From assembly GCF_035594125.1 (NCBI RefSeq), contig NC_087158.1, forward strand, positions 10,375,800 through 10,439,799: a stretch of DNA of 64,000 nt, written 5' to 3'. A program made the position numbers and the translations under genes. Source of the DNA: Scylla paramamosain (taxonomy: Eukaryota; Arthropoda; Malacostraca; Decapoda; Portunidae). Positions 23,003-36,400 of this stretch are shown here, one piece after another (positions within the stretch are counted from its first letter, which is position 1; each line of letters starts with the position of its first letter). The notes below the pieces were generated by a model. It was given only the letters and a program-made list of their open reading frames with translations. It did no database searches and was not told where the DNA came from.

Positions 23003-23098
23003 ACAAAAAAAAAAAAAAAAATAAAGTCGAACCCGTGCGCCTGAAGACCACTTGGCCCCCAAAGCGCGCACGGTACCACTGTACCACGGCGGCTCCCT
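23003..23098 (-). repeat. tRNA-derived SINE head or tRNA pseudogene
   Basis: On the minus strand, TGGTACAGTGG (23076-23086) fits the pol III A box and GGGTTCGAC (23026-23034) fits the B box, about 52 bp apart. A second tRNA-like D-arm, 'GGCCAAGTGGTC', lies between them. The B box is followed by a T-run (about 23004-23020). I cannot fold a clean cloverleaf or name an anticodon, so I do not call a functional tRNA gene. Confidence 0.55.
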
Positions 23099-23105
23099 GT
23101 TTTAA

Positions 23106-24404
23106 GACTGATAATACTCAAAATAAAAGTATCAGGTTTAAACATTGATAATAGCTATTCATTCTAAAATAATTGTTATATAGATACTAAATGTATAAGA
23201 AAACAAAATGTTACATATCAAAGCTGTGATGTGCAAATTGTGTTTGAGTGTAATACGCTAAAAAATTGTAATACTTTCATCTCAGTTTAAATTAACTTCT
23301 TACATGACACATTTTTTTTTCCTAAAACATCTTTCCCTTCTTATGAACTATACACAGGCAGTACCATGTACATATTACATAACACACAATTTAATTACTT
23401 AAACATCATTTCCTACTGTGTACTCTTGCACACACTGGTCATGTCATGCACCCATCCACATTACCCATTATTTCCGAATACCCTTTGAAAATGTTTATAC
23501 ACCCTGTGGTGCGCCATGCACCCAACTTGACTATCACTGAAAAAGAGGCAAATTCACGCAGCAGCAGCATAGTGATCAGAGTTGCTGAGTGACTGTCCTG
23601 AGGCATAATTGACAAAATACGTTTGGCTTGCCACACACACACACATATTTCTTCTTCTCTAATACTGTACAGTAGTTTTTAATGTTTATTGTTATTCTGT
23701 TTAACTTTATCACTTAAATCATGATAAGTTTAATTATAATTTTACATACGAATACGAAGTTAAATTATTCATAATATTAAGTACCGCAATGTTTTTTTTT
23801 TTATTTCTAGAATTCTTCACTTTTTTGTCACCTCTTCATTACCCTCGAAAAATAAGTATATTATAAGTATAATTATAAGTATAATTTACCCTCAGTTTAA
23901 GAACCACTGGTTTAGTGGTCCGTTTTCTGAAACGAGCTGAGAACCACAGGTTTAGAAAGACGGTAAACTCAAAACCATAGTTCGGTCATTTTAAAGTTTT
24001 TAGCAACCATCTTTTTTCTTCTTCTTTTTTTTTTTTGAAGAACAGATGGGATCCAGGCAAACTTACAACAAAAAAAGTTAGTAGACTAAGGTGAAACATT
24101 TTGCTGAGCAAAGTGTAAGAATCTGAACACAGTTATGGAGAATGATAGGAAGGGCAATAGATAGTCTGACAAAAGCGGTAAAATTCAGAAGTTAAATGGC
24201 AGTAGAACCATTTAAATGAAATGGAGGAAAGATACATGAAAATTGTGTGTGATTTAATGTAATTAAAACATACATTTAAGAGCGAGTCTTGCTGAAGCGT
24301 GAAGTGGGATTAATCTGTCACCTACCCGTTCCTCACTCCTCCCTCCCCTCATATCCTGCCCAGACAAGAACGTGGGAAAGCCCCACCCGCTAACGGCTCA
24401 GGTT
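23106..24404. other. Anonymous AT-rich stretch; possible very old LINE-A relic
   Basis: No gene. At about 24040-24175 the sequence loosely follows the LINE-A minus strand ('CCAGGCAAACTT', 'TTATGGAGAATGATAGGAAGG' compared with 'TAGGCAAACTT', 'TTTCGGAGAACAATAGGAGGG'). If real it is the most decayed LINE-A copy in the window. Confidence 0.4.
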
Positions 24405-25184
<780 letters not shown>

Positions 25185-25261
25185 TACACACACACACACA
25201 CACACATGCATATACATGTGTACCGGTATATTGTTCTCACACACAGACACACACACACACA

Positions 25262-25338
<77 letters not shown>

Positions 25339-25341
25339 TCC
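25185..25341. repeat. (CA)n and (CT)n microsatellites
   Basis: CA at 25185-25206 and about 25240-25262, then CT at about 25264-25341. Confidence 0.95.
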
Positions 25342-25400
25342 TTGCCAGCCATGCTGCTTCATATTCAATTACTTATGCAATATTGAATATATTAAGAGGA

Positions 25401-26050
25401 GACAGTAGACACCTGCCAGAATGATAATTACTTCCAGTGGGGTTTGAAGCACTGGATCAGGAGATGCTGTGAACTTATGATTAGCCCAGATATGACCTGA
25501 CTGAACGTTTCCGTTTGTGTCTCACAACACAAGAGGACAGTCACAGCCTGCCATCTAAAGGCAACTCTCACTCTCTTCCTTCACACAAAACTACATGCAC
25601 TTAATTACACGCACACCCTTCACTCAAATTTTCAAAATTAATATGGCGATTCCTACATCAGCCTTGGAGGGAGGGAACCACAAATGTCCCTAGGTCGGAC
25701 TCTTTTTCTGGTATCGACCCTAAGTGTCTTAACACCCTCCTCAACTTTTCTTCATTAAGTTTTACATCATTCGCGGCCTTACATCAAATTTTCAATCTGT
25801 AGAACAACATTTCTCCTCTACTAAACCTCATCTTCTTTTCCTAACAGAAACACAGGTGTCTGAGGCTACTGATAGTAGCCCCTTTTCTGTTTCCTCCTAC
25901 TTTCCCTATTATCATTTTAAATCTAAAGCTGGATGTTACGTCAATGTGGGCAACGACTTAACCTGCCGTTATGCCAACGCTCTTGAATCTCCCGAATTTT
26001 CCTCCATCTAGCTACAACTACAGAGTCACTCAAACTAAATTTAACCGTAT
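25401..26050 (+). mobile_element. LINE-A copy A6, part 1 (5' UTR and start of EEP)
   Basis: Plus-strand LINE-A starting at its 5' end ('CAGTAGACACCTGCC'), through the 5' UTR and the first endonuclease codons. It breaks at about 26049 inside the EEP where A7 begins. Numerous substitutions and stops make it one of the older copies. Parts 2 and 3 follow at 28721 and 34687. Confidence 0.8.
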
Positions 26051-28720
26051 TTTTTTTTTTTTTATGTAGGAAGGACACTGGCCAAGGGCAACAAAAATCC
26101 AACAAAAAAAATGCCCACTGAAATGTCAGTCCCATAAAAAGGGCCAAAGTAGCAGTCAAAAATTGATGAATAAGTGTCTTGAAACCTCCCTCTTGAAGGA
26201 ATTCAAATCATAGGAAGGTGGAAATACAAAAGCAGGCAGAGAGTTCCAAAGTTTACCAGAGAAAGGGATGAATGATTCAGAATACTGGTTAACTCTTGCG
26301 TTAGAGAGGTGGACAGAATAGAAGTGAGAGAAAGAAGAAAGTCTTGTGCAGCGAGGCCGAGGGAGGAGGGAAGGCATGCAGTTAGCAAGATCAGAAGAGC
26401 AATTAGAATGATAATAGCGGTAGAAGACAGCTAGATATGCAACATTGCGGTGGTGAGAGAGAGGCTGAAGACACCCTGTCTAGAAGACCAGTATGAGTGG
26501 AACCCCCCTCCCCCCCAGACATGTGAAGCATACTCCATACATGGACGGATAAGGCCCTTACACAGAGTTAGCAGCTGGGGGGGGGGGTGAGAAAAACTGG
26601 CGGAGACGTCTCAGATCACCTAACTTCATAGAAGCTGTTTCAGCTAGAGATGAGATGTGAAGTTTCCAGTTCAGATTATAAGTAAAGGACAGACCGATGA
26701 TGTTCAGGGTAGAAGAGGGGGACAGTTGAGTGTCATTGAAGAAGAGGGGATAGTTGTCTGGAAGGTTGTGTCGAGTTGATAGATGGAGGAATTGAGTTTT
26801 TGAGGCATTGAACAATACCACGTTTGCTCTGCCCCAATCAGAAATTTTTGAAAGATCAGAAGTCAAGCGTTCTGTGGCTTCCCTGCGTGAAATCCTCAAG
26901 GGTTGGACGTCTATGAAAAGACGTGGAAAAGTGCAGGGTGGTATCACCAGCGTAGGAGTGGATAGGACAAGAAGTTTGGTTTAGAAGATCATTAATGAAT
27001 AACAAGAAGAGAGTGGGTGACAGGACAGAGCCCTGAGGAACACCACTGTTAATAGATTTAGAAGAAGAACAGTGACCGTCTACCACAGCAGCAATAGAAC
27101 GGTCAGAAAGGAAACTTGAGATGAAGTTACAGAGAGAAGGATAGAAGCCGTAGGAGGGTAGTTTGGAAATCAAAGCTTTGTGCCAGACTCTATCAAAAGT
27201 TTTTGATATGTCCGAGGCAACAGCAAAAGTTTCACCAAAATCTCTAAAAGAGGATGACCAAGACTCAGTAAGGAAAGCCAGAAGATCACCAGTAGAGCGG
27301 CCTTGACAGAACCCGTACAGGCGATCAAAGGTTGAATGTAGGCAAACTTCCAGCAAGAAGGAAAGGTAGATGTTGACAGACAGAGCTGAAAGAGTTTGAC
27401 TAGGCAAGGTGCAAGCACGGAGGCACAGTTTCGGAGAACAATAGGAGGGACCCCATCAGGTCCATAAGCCTTCCGAAGGTTTAGGCCAGCGAGGGCATGG
27501 AAAACATCATTGTGAAGAATTTTAATAGGTGGCATGAAATAGTCAGAGGGTGGAGGGGAGGGAGGAACAAGCCCAGAATCGTCCAAGGTAGCGTTTTTAG
27601 CAAAGGTTTGAGCAAAGAGTTCAGCTTTAGAAATAGATGTAATAGCAGTGGTGCCATCTGGTTAAAATAGAGGAGGGAAAGAAGAAGAAGCAAAGTTATT
27701 GGAGATATTTTTGGCTAGATGCCAGAAGTCACGAGGGGAGTTAGATCTTGAAAGGTTTTGACATTTTCTGTTAATGAAGGAGTTTCTGGCTAGTTGGAGA
27801 ACAGAGCTGGCATGGTTCCGGGCAGAAATATAAAGTGCATGAGATTCTGGTGATGGAAGGCTTAAGTACCTTTCGTGGGCCACCTCTCTATCATGTATAG
27901 CACGAGAACAAGTTGTGTTAAACCAAGGTTTAGAAGTTTTAGGACGAGAAAAAGAGTGAGGAATGTACGCCTCCATGCCAGACACTATCACCTCTGTTAT
28001 GCGCTCAGCACACAAAGACGGGTCTCTGACGCGGAAGCAGTAGTCATTCCAAGGAAAATCAGCAAAATATCTCCTCAGGTCCCCCCAACTAGCAGAGGCA
28101 AAATGCTAGGGGCACCTTCGCTTTGGGGGATCCTGAGGAGGGATTGGAGCGATAGGACAAGATAAAGATATGAGATTGTGATCGGAGGAGCCCAACGGAG
28201 AAGAAAGGGTGACAGCATAAACAGAAGGATTAGAGGTCAGGGAAAGGTCACGAATGTTGGGCGTATCTCCAAGACGGTCAGGAATACGAGTAGGGTGTTG
28301 CACCAATTGCTCTAGGTCGTGGAGTATAGCAAAGTTGTAGGCTAGTTCACCAGGATGGTCAGTGAAGGGAGAGGAAAGCCAAAGCTGGTGGTAAGCATTG
28401 AAGTCTCCAAGAATGGAGATCCCTGCAAAAGGGAAGAGGGTCAGAATGTGCTCCACTTTGGAAGTTAAGTAGTCAAAGAATTTCTTATCGTCAGAGGAGT
28501 TAGGTGAGAGGTATACAGCACAGATAAATTTAGGTTGAGAGTGACTCTGTAGTCGTAGCCAGATGGTGGAAAACTCGGAAGATTCAAGAGCGTGGGCACG
28601 AGAGCAGGTTAAGTCAGTGCGCACATAAACGCAGCATCCAGCTTTGGATCGAAAATGAGGATAGAGAAAGAGAAAAGAACAGAAAAGAACAGAAAAGGGG
28701 TTACTGTCAGTTGCCTCAGA
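26051..28720 (-). mobile_element. LINE-A copy A7, 5'-truncated, inserted in A6
   Basis: Opposite-strand copy with its 3' T-run at 26050-26063. C-terminal coding is at 26377-26156, thumb/RT at 26947-26558, RT palm at 27407-26856, linker at 28015-27170 and endonuclease at 28624-28106. Motif C reads 'SYAGDTTLH': the first catalytic Asp has become Gly. A gap at about 27330 loses the fingers region between 'CWKFAYIQP' and 'YGFCQGRSTGD'. The endonuclease keeps '[12 protein letters not shown]' and '[10 protein letters not shown]'. An AGAAAAGAACAG repeat near 28665-28695 marks the truncated 5' side. Confidence 0.88.
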
Positions 28721-30320
28721 CCTCTCTCACCTAACTCCTGTGACTATAAATAATTTTTTGACTACTTAACTTTCAAACCCTATATTGACTCTCTTCCTTG
28801 TTGCGGAAATTACCATTCTTGAAGACTTCACTGTTCACCACCAGCTTTGGCTTTCCTCTCCTTTCACTGACCATCTTGGTGAACTAACTCTTAACTTTGA
28901 TATCCTCCACGACTTAGAGCAACTGGTGCAACACTACTCGCATTCCTGACCGTCTTGGAGATAAACCTAACATTCTTGGCCTTTTCCTAACCTCTAATCT
29001 TTCTGCTTATGCTGTCACCCTCTCTTCTCCATTGGGCTCTTCTGATCACAATCTCATATATGTATCTTGTTCTATCGCTCCAATTCCTCCTCGGGATCCC
29101 CCAAAGCTAATTCGGGTGCTAATTCGGGTGACCTAAGGTGTTATGCTGATTTTCCTTGGAATGACTACTGCTTCCGTGTCAGAGACCCGTCTCTGTATGT
29201 TGAGCGCATAACGGAGGTAATAGTGTTTGGCATGTAGGCGTATCTGCCTCACTCTTTCCCTCAGAACGCTTATGGACTTCATGGGTTCCTTCCTATTGTT
29301 CTCTGAAACTTTGCCTCAGTGTTTCCACCTTGCCTAGTCAAATTATTTCAACTCTGTGTATCAACATCAGCTTTTCCTTCTTGCTGGAAGTTTGCCTACA
29401 TTTAGCCTGTTTCTAAAAAGGGTGACCGTTCTAATCTCTCAAACTCCCTTCCTATTGCCTTAATTTCCTGCCTATCTATAGTTTTCTAATCTAACCTCAA
29501 CAGAAAGATTCTCAAGAATCTATCACTTCACAACCTTCTATCTGATCGCCGGTATGGCTTCTGTCAAAGCCACCCTACTGGTTATCTTCTGGTTTTCATT
29601 ACTGAGTCTTGGTGATCCTCTTCTAGAGATTTTGGTGAAACTTTTGCTATTACCTTAGGCATATAAAAAGCTCTTGATAGAGTCTGGCACAAAGCTTTTA
29701 TTTCCAAACTAACATCTTACGGCTTTCTATCCTTCTCTCCGTAATTTCATCTCAAGTTTCCTTCCAGACCGTTCTTTTTTTGCCGTGGAAGACGGTCACT
29801 GTTCTCCTAAATCTATTAACAGTGGTGTTCCTCAGGGTTCTGTCCCACTCTCTTCTTATTCATCAATGATCTTGTACACTATACTTTGTGTCTTATCCAC
29901 TCCTACGCTGATGATACATACCATCCTGCACTTTTCCACATCTTTTCATAGACGTCCTTCCAGGAAGGAAACAGTTCACGCTGGGAAGCCACTGAACGCC
30001 TGACTTTTTTTTATTAGGTTATTAGGAAAGGGCATACTTAGTATTGTTCAAGAACTCCATTCCTCCATCTAGCAACTCGACACAACCTTTCAGACAACTA
30101 TCCCCTCTTTTTCTATGACACCCAACTGTTCCCTTCTACACTGAACATCCTCGGTCTGTCATTTACTTACAATCTGAACTGGAAACTTCACATCTCATCT
30201 CTAGCTAAAACGGCTTCTGTTAAGTTAGAGGTTCTGAGTCGTCTGAGCCAGATTTTTTTTTTTTCCACCCAATCCCCCCTCTCTTTCCGCTGCTAACTCT
30301 TTACAGGGTCCTTATCTGGT
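28721..30320 (+). mobile_element. LINE-A copy A6, part 2 (EEP to thumb)
   Basis: Resumes at 'TCTCACCTAACTCCTGTGAC', just where part 1 stopped in the element. It covers the endonuclease with a decayed GDFN, the linker with a deletion near 29265, RT fingers, motif A (decayed), motif B ('[10 protein letters not shown]', about 29818-29850), motif C area near 29905, and the thumb. Dense stops and frameshifts. It breaks at about 30320 where LINE-C begins. Confidence 0.8.
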
Positions 30321-30671
30321 GTGTGAACGCATGCGCGGAACTAAACAACAACAGCAGATCCTGGCTCCACAGTTTTGATGAATACAAGTCTACCCTGGCC
30401 CCCAAATCGCTGTTTCAAGCAGACAACCACTCTATGAATGCAGTAAGTGCACGCTGAAAACGTCATGTAGTGGGGAGCTCAGTGGACTTTGTGGTTATTG
30501 CCAGTGGAAAAAGGAAGCCCTGGATACACCCTCCCTCGTCCTGTTTTCCAAGGCCCGCGCATGCGCACTAGAGCCACTTGGTTGCCAAGACAACGGTGAC
30601 GCTGTGAAGCCATTGTTCACAACTTTCAGACGGTCTCACTCATTTTCACGCCTTATACTCAAGTTATAACC

Positions 30672-31418
30672 ATGGCGAGACCTCTTTCTGAGCTCAGAAA
30701 AATGCAGCGTAACCAACTAAAATCTGTGAATAAAGATGAGCTCATTGAGAGTATATTGTCGTTTCAAGAGGATGTAGCGCTACAGACGGTTACATCAAAA
30801 CTCGACACACTGATGAACGAAATGAGCGATCTTAAGAAGACAATAGCAACTCAAGACAGCACAGTTCTCAAGAAGATCACCGAGCTCAAGTCACAGGTAG
30901 ACAGACAAGCTGAAATCATCGCTAAACAACAACGGTACCTAGAAATGATTGACAGGAAAGAGCGGGAATGCAATTTGGTCATCACAGGTGTACCTGATGA
31001 ACATGAGAGCCTGGACGGTGCAACAGCAGACAATGAGAAGATTATGAAGATATGGGAGAAGGTGAGCGTTGCAAGTGAGGTTCGTGAAGCTCGCCGCATT
31101 GGTAACACTAACAACACCCCGGTTGGAAGACCCCGACGCAGACCCATTCTAGTCACTGTTGCCAACAAGTACGAGAGAGATGCTGTTTTGGACAAGGCCA
31201 AAACACTGAAGTCTTCGGGTGACGCCTACAACAAGATATACATCAAGAAAGACGTTCATCCAAGTATCAGAGCAGAATGGAAGCGGCTGAGGGACGCAGA
31301 GAGGACAGAAAAAGAACGCCCGGAGAATGCGGGATGCAATATTCAGCTGAACACCCGTGAACGCCAGCTGTACAAGGATGGTGAAGTAATCGACAAATGG
31401 TCTTTGCAGGGTTTTTAA
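30672..31418 (+). CDS. LINE-C ORF1 protein, coiled coil plus RNA-binding region (248 aa)
   Basis: The start codon sits in a strong context (ACCATGG). Residues about 25-105 are heptad-like and rich in Leu, Ile, Lys and Glu, with no proline: a probable coiled coil for trimer or dimer formation. Residues about 110-215 have the layout of the RRM-like and C-terminal domains of LINE ORF1 proteins: 'ECNLVITGVPD', 'VREARRIGN', 'RPILVTVANKYERDAVLDKA', 'IYIKKDVHPSIR'. Such proteins coat LINE RNA and act as nucleic-acid chaperones. No zinc knuckle is seen. The frame is intact and overlaps ORF2 by 22 nt in a different frame. Confidence 0.85.
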   Translation: MARPLSELRKMQRNQLKSVNKDELIESILSFQEDVALQTVTSKLDTLMNEMSDLKKTIATQDSTVLKKITELKSQVDRQAEIIAKQQRYLEMIDRKERECNLVITGVPDEHESLDGATADNEKIMKIWEKVSVASEVREARRIGNTNNTPVGRPRRRPILVTVANKYERDAVLDKAKTLKSSGDAYNKIYIKKDVHPSIRAEWKRLRDAERTEKERPENAGCNIQLNTRERQLYKDGEVIDKWSLQGF

Positions 31419-33628
31419 GTGGTCCACAACATCATGTACATGCAGTTAAGTTGATCTCATGGAACATTAATGGTGTAAGAACAAAATTAGAAAAACATTG
31501 TGTTCAGGTCTTTTTGATGAAATATGATATAGTTTGTTTGAATGAGGTGAAAACACCTTTACGTGTGTGTCTTCCAGGATATGTATCTTATATGAGTAAC
31601 AATAAAACGTCGCCCCATCGTGGTGGTACAGTGGTTATGGTGAAAAACTATTTAGCTCAGTCTACCCTGCGTGTTGACACTAGTACTGAGGATCAGGTGT
31701 GGCTCCAGTTTCGCTCACTGCCAGGAGTTGTTGTTGCGGCGTGTTATATCCCGCCGAGTGACTCTCCATATTTCTCCCATGATTCTTTTGCATCCATCCA
31801 AGACAAAGTGATAGAAAATGGAAATGAAAAGAAATATGTAATTATTGGTGACTTAAATGCAAGATTTGGAGAGTTTGTGCGTGAATTACCGATGCGTGCT
31901 GAGTTACCAGATTATTATGACTATTCTTACCCTCGCATTCCTGACCATGTCGACAGGCTTAATGATAATGCCTATGTTCTGGCCACTCTGTGTATAGACC
32001 ATAAATTTGTTGTTGTTAATAATTTAAGAGTTAGAGAGAAAGAGTTTACAAGCAATGTAACATACAGGCAAGGTGATGTGTGGATATCGGAGCTGGATAT
32101 ATGCATGACATCAAGTAATATGGTTAACCATATTGATGAGTTTAGTGTACATCAGACAGATTTCCTACCCTCTGACCATGCTCCTGTTTCATTGCAATTA
32201 TCAGTACCTGGCATAGATATTAGTGATCTTTTCAACAGAGCTTGTCAGCTTGGTGAACATGCGATACTGAAACACTCAAACCACAATGCATTTGTAAAGA
32301 AACCAATTAATTGGCCATGTATTGATCAAGAGGCTTTTGTGGACAACATATCTAATACTAATGTAGACACCAATGTTTTTGATGTGAATGAGTTTGCCAA
32401 AAATGTAGCTGAAGTCTTATATGAGTGTTCTCAGGCAAGTCAAGGTAATGTTGTTGTTACTGATAACGTAACCAGAAATACAAACCGTTGGGATAGGATT
32501 CTACATGATCGTGATGATGCTAGAGTTTGGAAGGCCATTGACTGGAAGGGTAAATTTCAAAATAGACCTACTGTTCATGATTCTCCTACTGATGACGAAT
32601 TTAAAACCTTTTTTGAGACTGTGACTGACCTTGATTTATTGGATGATTTTGAGGAGAACAATGTCCCTAATATTAATATTCCAGTGTTAGATGAGAGTAT
32701 TACTACCGATGAAGTGACAGTACAGATTAAGAAAATGAAAGCAGATAAAGCTTGTGGTCCTGATGGAATAGCATCTGGTGTGTTCCAGCTACTCCCAGCA
32801 AACTGGATAGTCATTCTGACTGTGTTATTCAATTCTGTCTTCCTCTCTGCCAGTTACCCAGTGAGTTGGACCACAGCGAAGTTCTTTACAATATTTAAGA
32901 AAGGTAATAGGCAGGAAGCTAGAAATTACCGAGGAATCTCTGTGTTAAATAGCATTACCAAAGTTTACGATTTAATATTGTGTGAAAGGCTTCGGGCCTG
33001 GTTTATTCCTTATAGAGAACAAGCAGGAGCTCAGAAAGGACGAGGATGCACTGAACATATTGTAACTTTGCGACTGTTAACTGATTTTGCAAAAAAAAAG
33101 AAAAACACCCTATTTGTCACATTTGTCGATTTTTCCCAGGCTTACGATCTTGTAGCTAGACGAATTTTGTTTAAGATTTTACAGAGACTTGGTTGTGGTG
33201 GAGTTATGTTGGCTGCACTGATTGCTATGTACCGTGTCACCGACAGCATTCTTGGCACAGTAGTAATATCGGCCACAATTGGTGTACGCCAAGGGTCCCC
33301 CACTTCATGCCTCCTCTTTATATTATATGTTAATGACTTAATTAAACTTGTCAAAGAAAGTTGTGCACCAGAAGGTTTCCTCTCCTGGCTCCATCTACTG
33401 GTATTAATGGACGACACAGTCCTGTTAGCCACCTCTAGAGCAAGCATGTTAAGAAAACTAGAAACTTTAAAGCAATTTTGTGATAATTACGGGATGAAAA
33501 TTAATGTTTCAAAGACTAAGTTTTTTGTAATTTGTGGAACTACGAGAGATAAAGAACCATTGAAGGTTGGTGAATTAGTAGTAGTCATGCAGCCAATATA
33601 TATACCTAGGTTCCCCATTTACTTGTGA
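31397..33628 (+). CDS. LINE-C ORF2, endonuclease and reverse transcriptase (first part)
   Basis: EEP endonuclease: 'LISWNINGVR' (residues 19-28), catalytic Glu50 in 'CLNE', 'IIGDLNARFG' (149-158), 'SELDICMTS' (231-239) and 'SDH' 259-261. Reverse transcriptase: 'KACGPDGIASGVF' (451-463), 'FKKGNRQEARNYRGISVLNS' (500-519), motif A 'TFVDFSQAYD' with Asp578, motif B 'GVRQGSPTSCLLF' (629-641), motif C 'LMDD' (670-673). All expected catalytic residues are present. The frame ends early at 33628 after a slip in a TATATA run near 33598; the protein continues in another frame at 33601-34502. ATG at 31397 precedes the ORF1 stop, so translation probably depends on reinitiation or a bypass. Confidence 0.9.
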   Translation: MVFAGFLSGPQHHVHAVKLISWNINGVRTKLEKHCVQVFLMKYDIVCLNEVKTPLRVCLPGYVSYMSNNKTSPHRGGTVVMVKNYLAQSTLRVDTSTEDQVWLQFRSLPGVVVAACYIPPSDSPYFSHDSFASIQDKVIENGNEKKYVIIGDLNARFGEFVRELPMRAELPDYYDYSYPRIPDHVDRLNDNAYVLATLCIDHKFVVVNNLRVREKEFTSNVTYRQGDVWISELDICMTSSNMVNHIDEFSVHQTDFLPSDHAPVSLQLSVPGIDISDLFNRACQLGEHAILKHSNHNAFVKKPINWPCIDQEAFVDNISNTNVDTNVFDVNEFAKNVAEVLYECSQASQGNVVVTDNVTRNTNRWDRILHDRDDARVWKAIDWKGKFQNRPTVHDSPTDDEFKTFFETVTDLDLLDDFEENNVPNINIPVLDESITTDEVTVQIKKMKADKACGPDGIASGVFQLLPANWIVILTVLFNSVFLSASYPVSWTTAKFFTIFKKGNRQEARNYRGISVLNSITKVYDLILCERLRAWFIPYREQAGAQKGRGCTEHIVTLRLLTDFAKKKKNTLFVTFVDFSQAYDLVARRILFKILQRLGCGGVMLAALIAMYRVTDSILGTVVISATIGVRQGSPTSCLLFILYVNDLIKLVKESCAPEGFLSWLHLLVLMDDTVLLATSRASMLRKLETLKQFCDNYGMKINVSKTKFFVICGTTRDKEPLKVGELVVVMQPIYIPRFPIYL

Positions 33629-34502
33629 TGGTTGTGTCTCTTCTTCTGTCAAGGTTCATGCCAGTACTAAGATGGCTCATGTCAATAAATTCATTTGCTT
33701 TTTAAAGAAAAATAATGACATACCATTTGTTGTAAAGAAGAGAATATTTGATGCTGCACTAATGTCAGCCATACTGTACGGCTGTGAATCCTGGCTGAAT
33801 GCTGATTTGAGGCCTATAACTAGACTTTACAACTTATGTATTAAACAATTGCTTTGTGTTAGAACAACAACCTGTAATGACATGTGTTATGTGGAATTGG
33901 GTTACCCTCCACTGAAAGACCTTGTGCTGAGCAGACAAAGAAAGTTTTTTAAAAAGATGTGGCAAGAAAGAGTGCATATGAATGATGACCCCTTGATCTT
34001 TGCTATTAAAACCACTCTTAATAATAGACTTAATACAAGATCTTTTATTTCTCAGTTAATTAACGATGACAGAAATGATATACATATTGCTATGGAAAAA
34101 TTAAAGTGTGACATATCTGCCTCAGATTCCTCCAGGAGAGTAACATACAAAGCAATAAATCCCAGTCTATCGGTTCATGATATCTACACCCGCAAAAAGG
34201 GAATCAGAGAAGACCTAAGAATTAATTTCACAAGATTTCGTCTGTCGGCACATTGGTTAGCAGTTGAGGTGGGCAGGTGGAAAAGACGGGGGCGTGGCCG
34301 CCTACCTCTAGAGGAGCGGCTGTGTCCCTGCGGACAAGTACAGACAGAAGTTCATGTCATCGAGCAATGTCCCCTCTCACAACACATCCGTGACACATAT
34401 ACATATTCTACACTACAGGAACTATTCAGTGGCTCCTTTGATAATACAAGACTATGTATTATTATAAGCTCAATCTTGAACTTATATTCCCACAATTTGT
34501 GA
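33601..34502 (+). pseudogene. LINE-C ORF2 C-terminal part, displaced by one frameshift
   Basis: Continues the RT thumb ('YLGSPFTCDG' just after the slip) and the C-terminal domain. It includes 'RIFDAALMSAILYGCESW', typical of LINE RT C-termini, and a CCHC-like finger 'CPCGQVQTEVHVIEQC' near 34324-34371. The first ATG in this frame (33672) is internal, not a real start. Joined to the preceding part, the product would be about 1035 residues, normal for a LINE ORF2. Confidence 0.85.
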
Positions 34503-34686
34503 CATATTTAGGTATTAGGGTTATGTAACATTAGTTGTCATATTGGTGACCTGTTTCTTTTCTGTAATGAATAAGATTTATTATAGTACTGAGTTATGTT
34601 GGACTCATAAATTAATATTGTTATGTAATTATTACTGTAAGTGCAAGATGTTGTGGTCAATAAAACTATGAACTATGAACTATGTC

Positions 34687-36003
<1,317 letters not shown>

Positions 36004-36069
36004 CAATCATCTTTGCAGAGAAGTGTGAATCTACTGTCATCTGACCCAAGTACAAAGGTGTGAAAGGCA

Positions 36070-36400
36070 TGTAGAAGAGGTTGCTACTATAGCGAATCCC
36101 CTACGACAGCGCTGCGAAAGCGGTGAACTTGCTGCGACACCAATGCGAATCCGTTGCGACAGCGGAGACAGAGCTGCGAAACCGCCCTGACTCCCAGCCT
36201 TGGCGACTCCGCTGCGAATGTTTTGAACAGTCCAAAACATTTGCCATCGCCTGGCGAACGCGTTACGATTCAACCCGCTCTGGCGACTCTGTTTCTACCC
36301 AGCTGCGAACGCGTGGCAACTCTACTGCGAACGCTCTGCAACTTCGCTGCAAACGAGTCGCAGAGGTTTCGTCGATGTGTTAACGGGCTTTAAGCCCGAT
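36070..36400 (-). repeat. GCTGCGAA-rich degenerate repeat tract
   Basis: Many variants of GCTGCGAAYGCG and TGGCGACTCCGCTGC, ending at a short palindrome CGGGCTTTAAGCCCG (36384-36398). Read on the minus strand the terminal part resembles the start of 24405-24637. Both tracts probably derive from one unclassified element family. Confidence 0.6.

Larger units (their letters stand above)
30321..34686 (+). mobile_element. LINE-C, nearly full-length two-ORF LINE inserted in A6
   Basis: A ~350-bp GC-containing leader, ORF1 (30672-31418), ORF2 (31397-34502, one frameshift), a ~180-bp 3' UTR with AATAAA (34659-34664), and a tail of ACTATGA-type heptamers (34665-34684). Sequence on both sides is LINE-A copy A6 and rejoins within the same codon neighbourhood. 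This fixes both ends within a few bases. Only one disabling change is seen, so the copy is relatively young. I do not recognise the clade with certainty. Confidence 0.88.
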
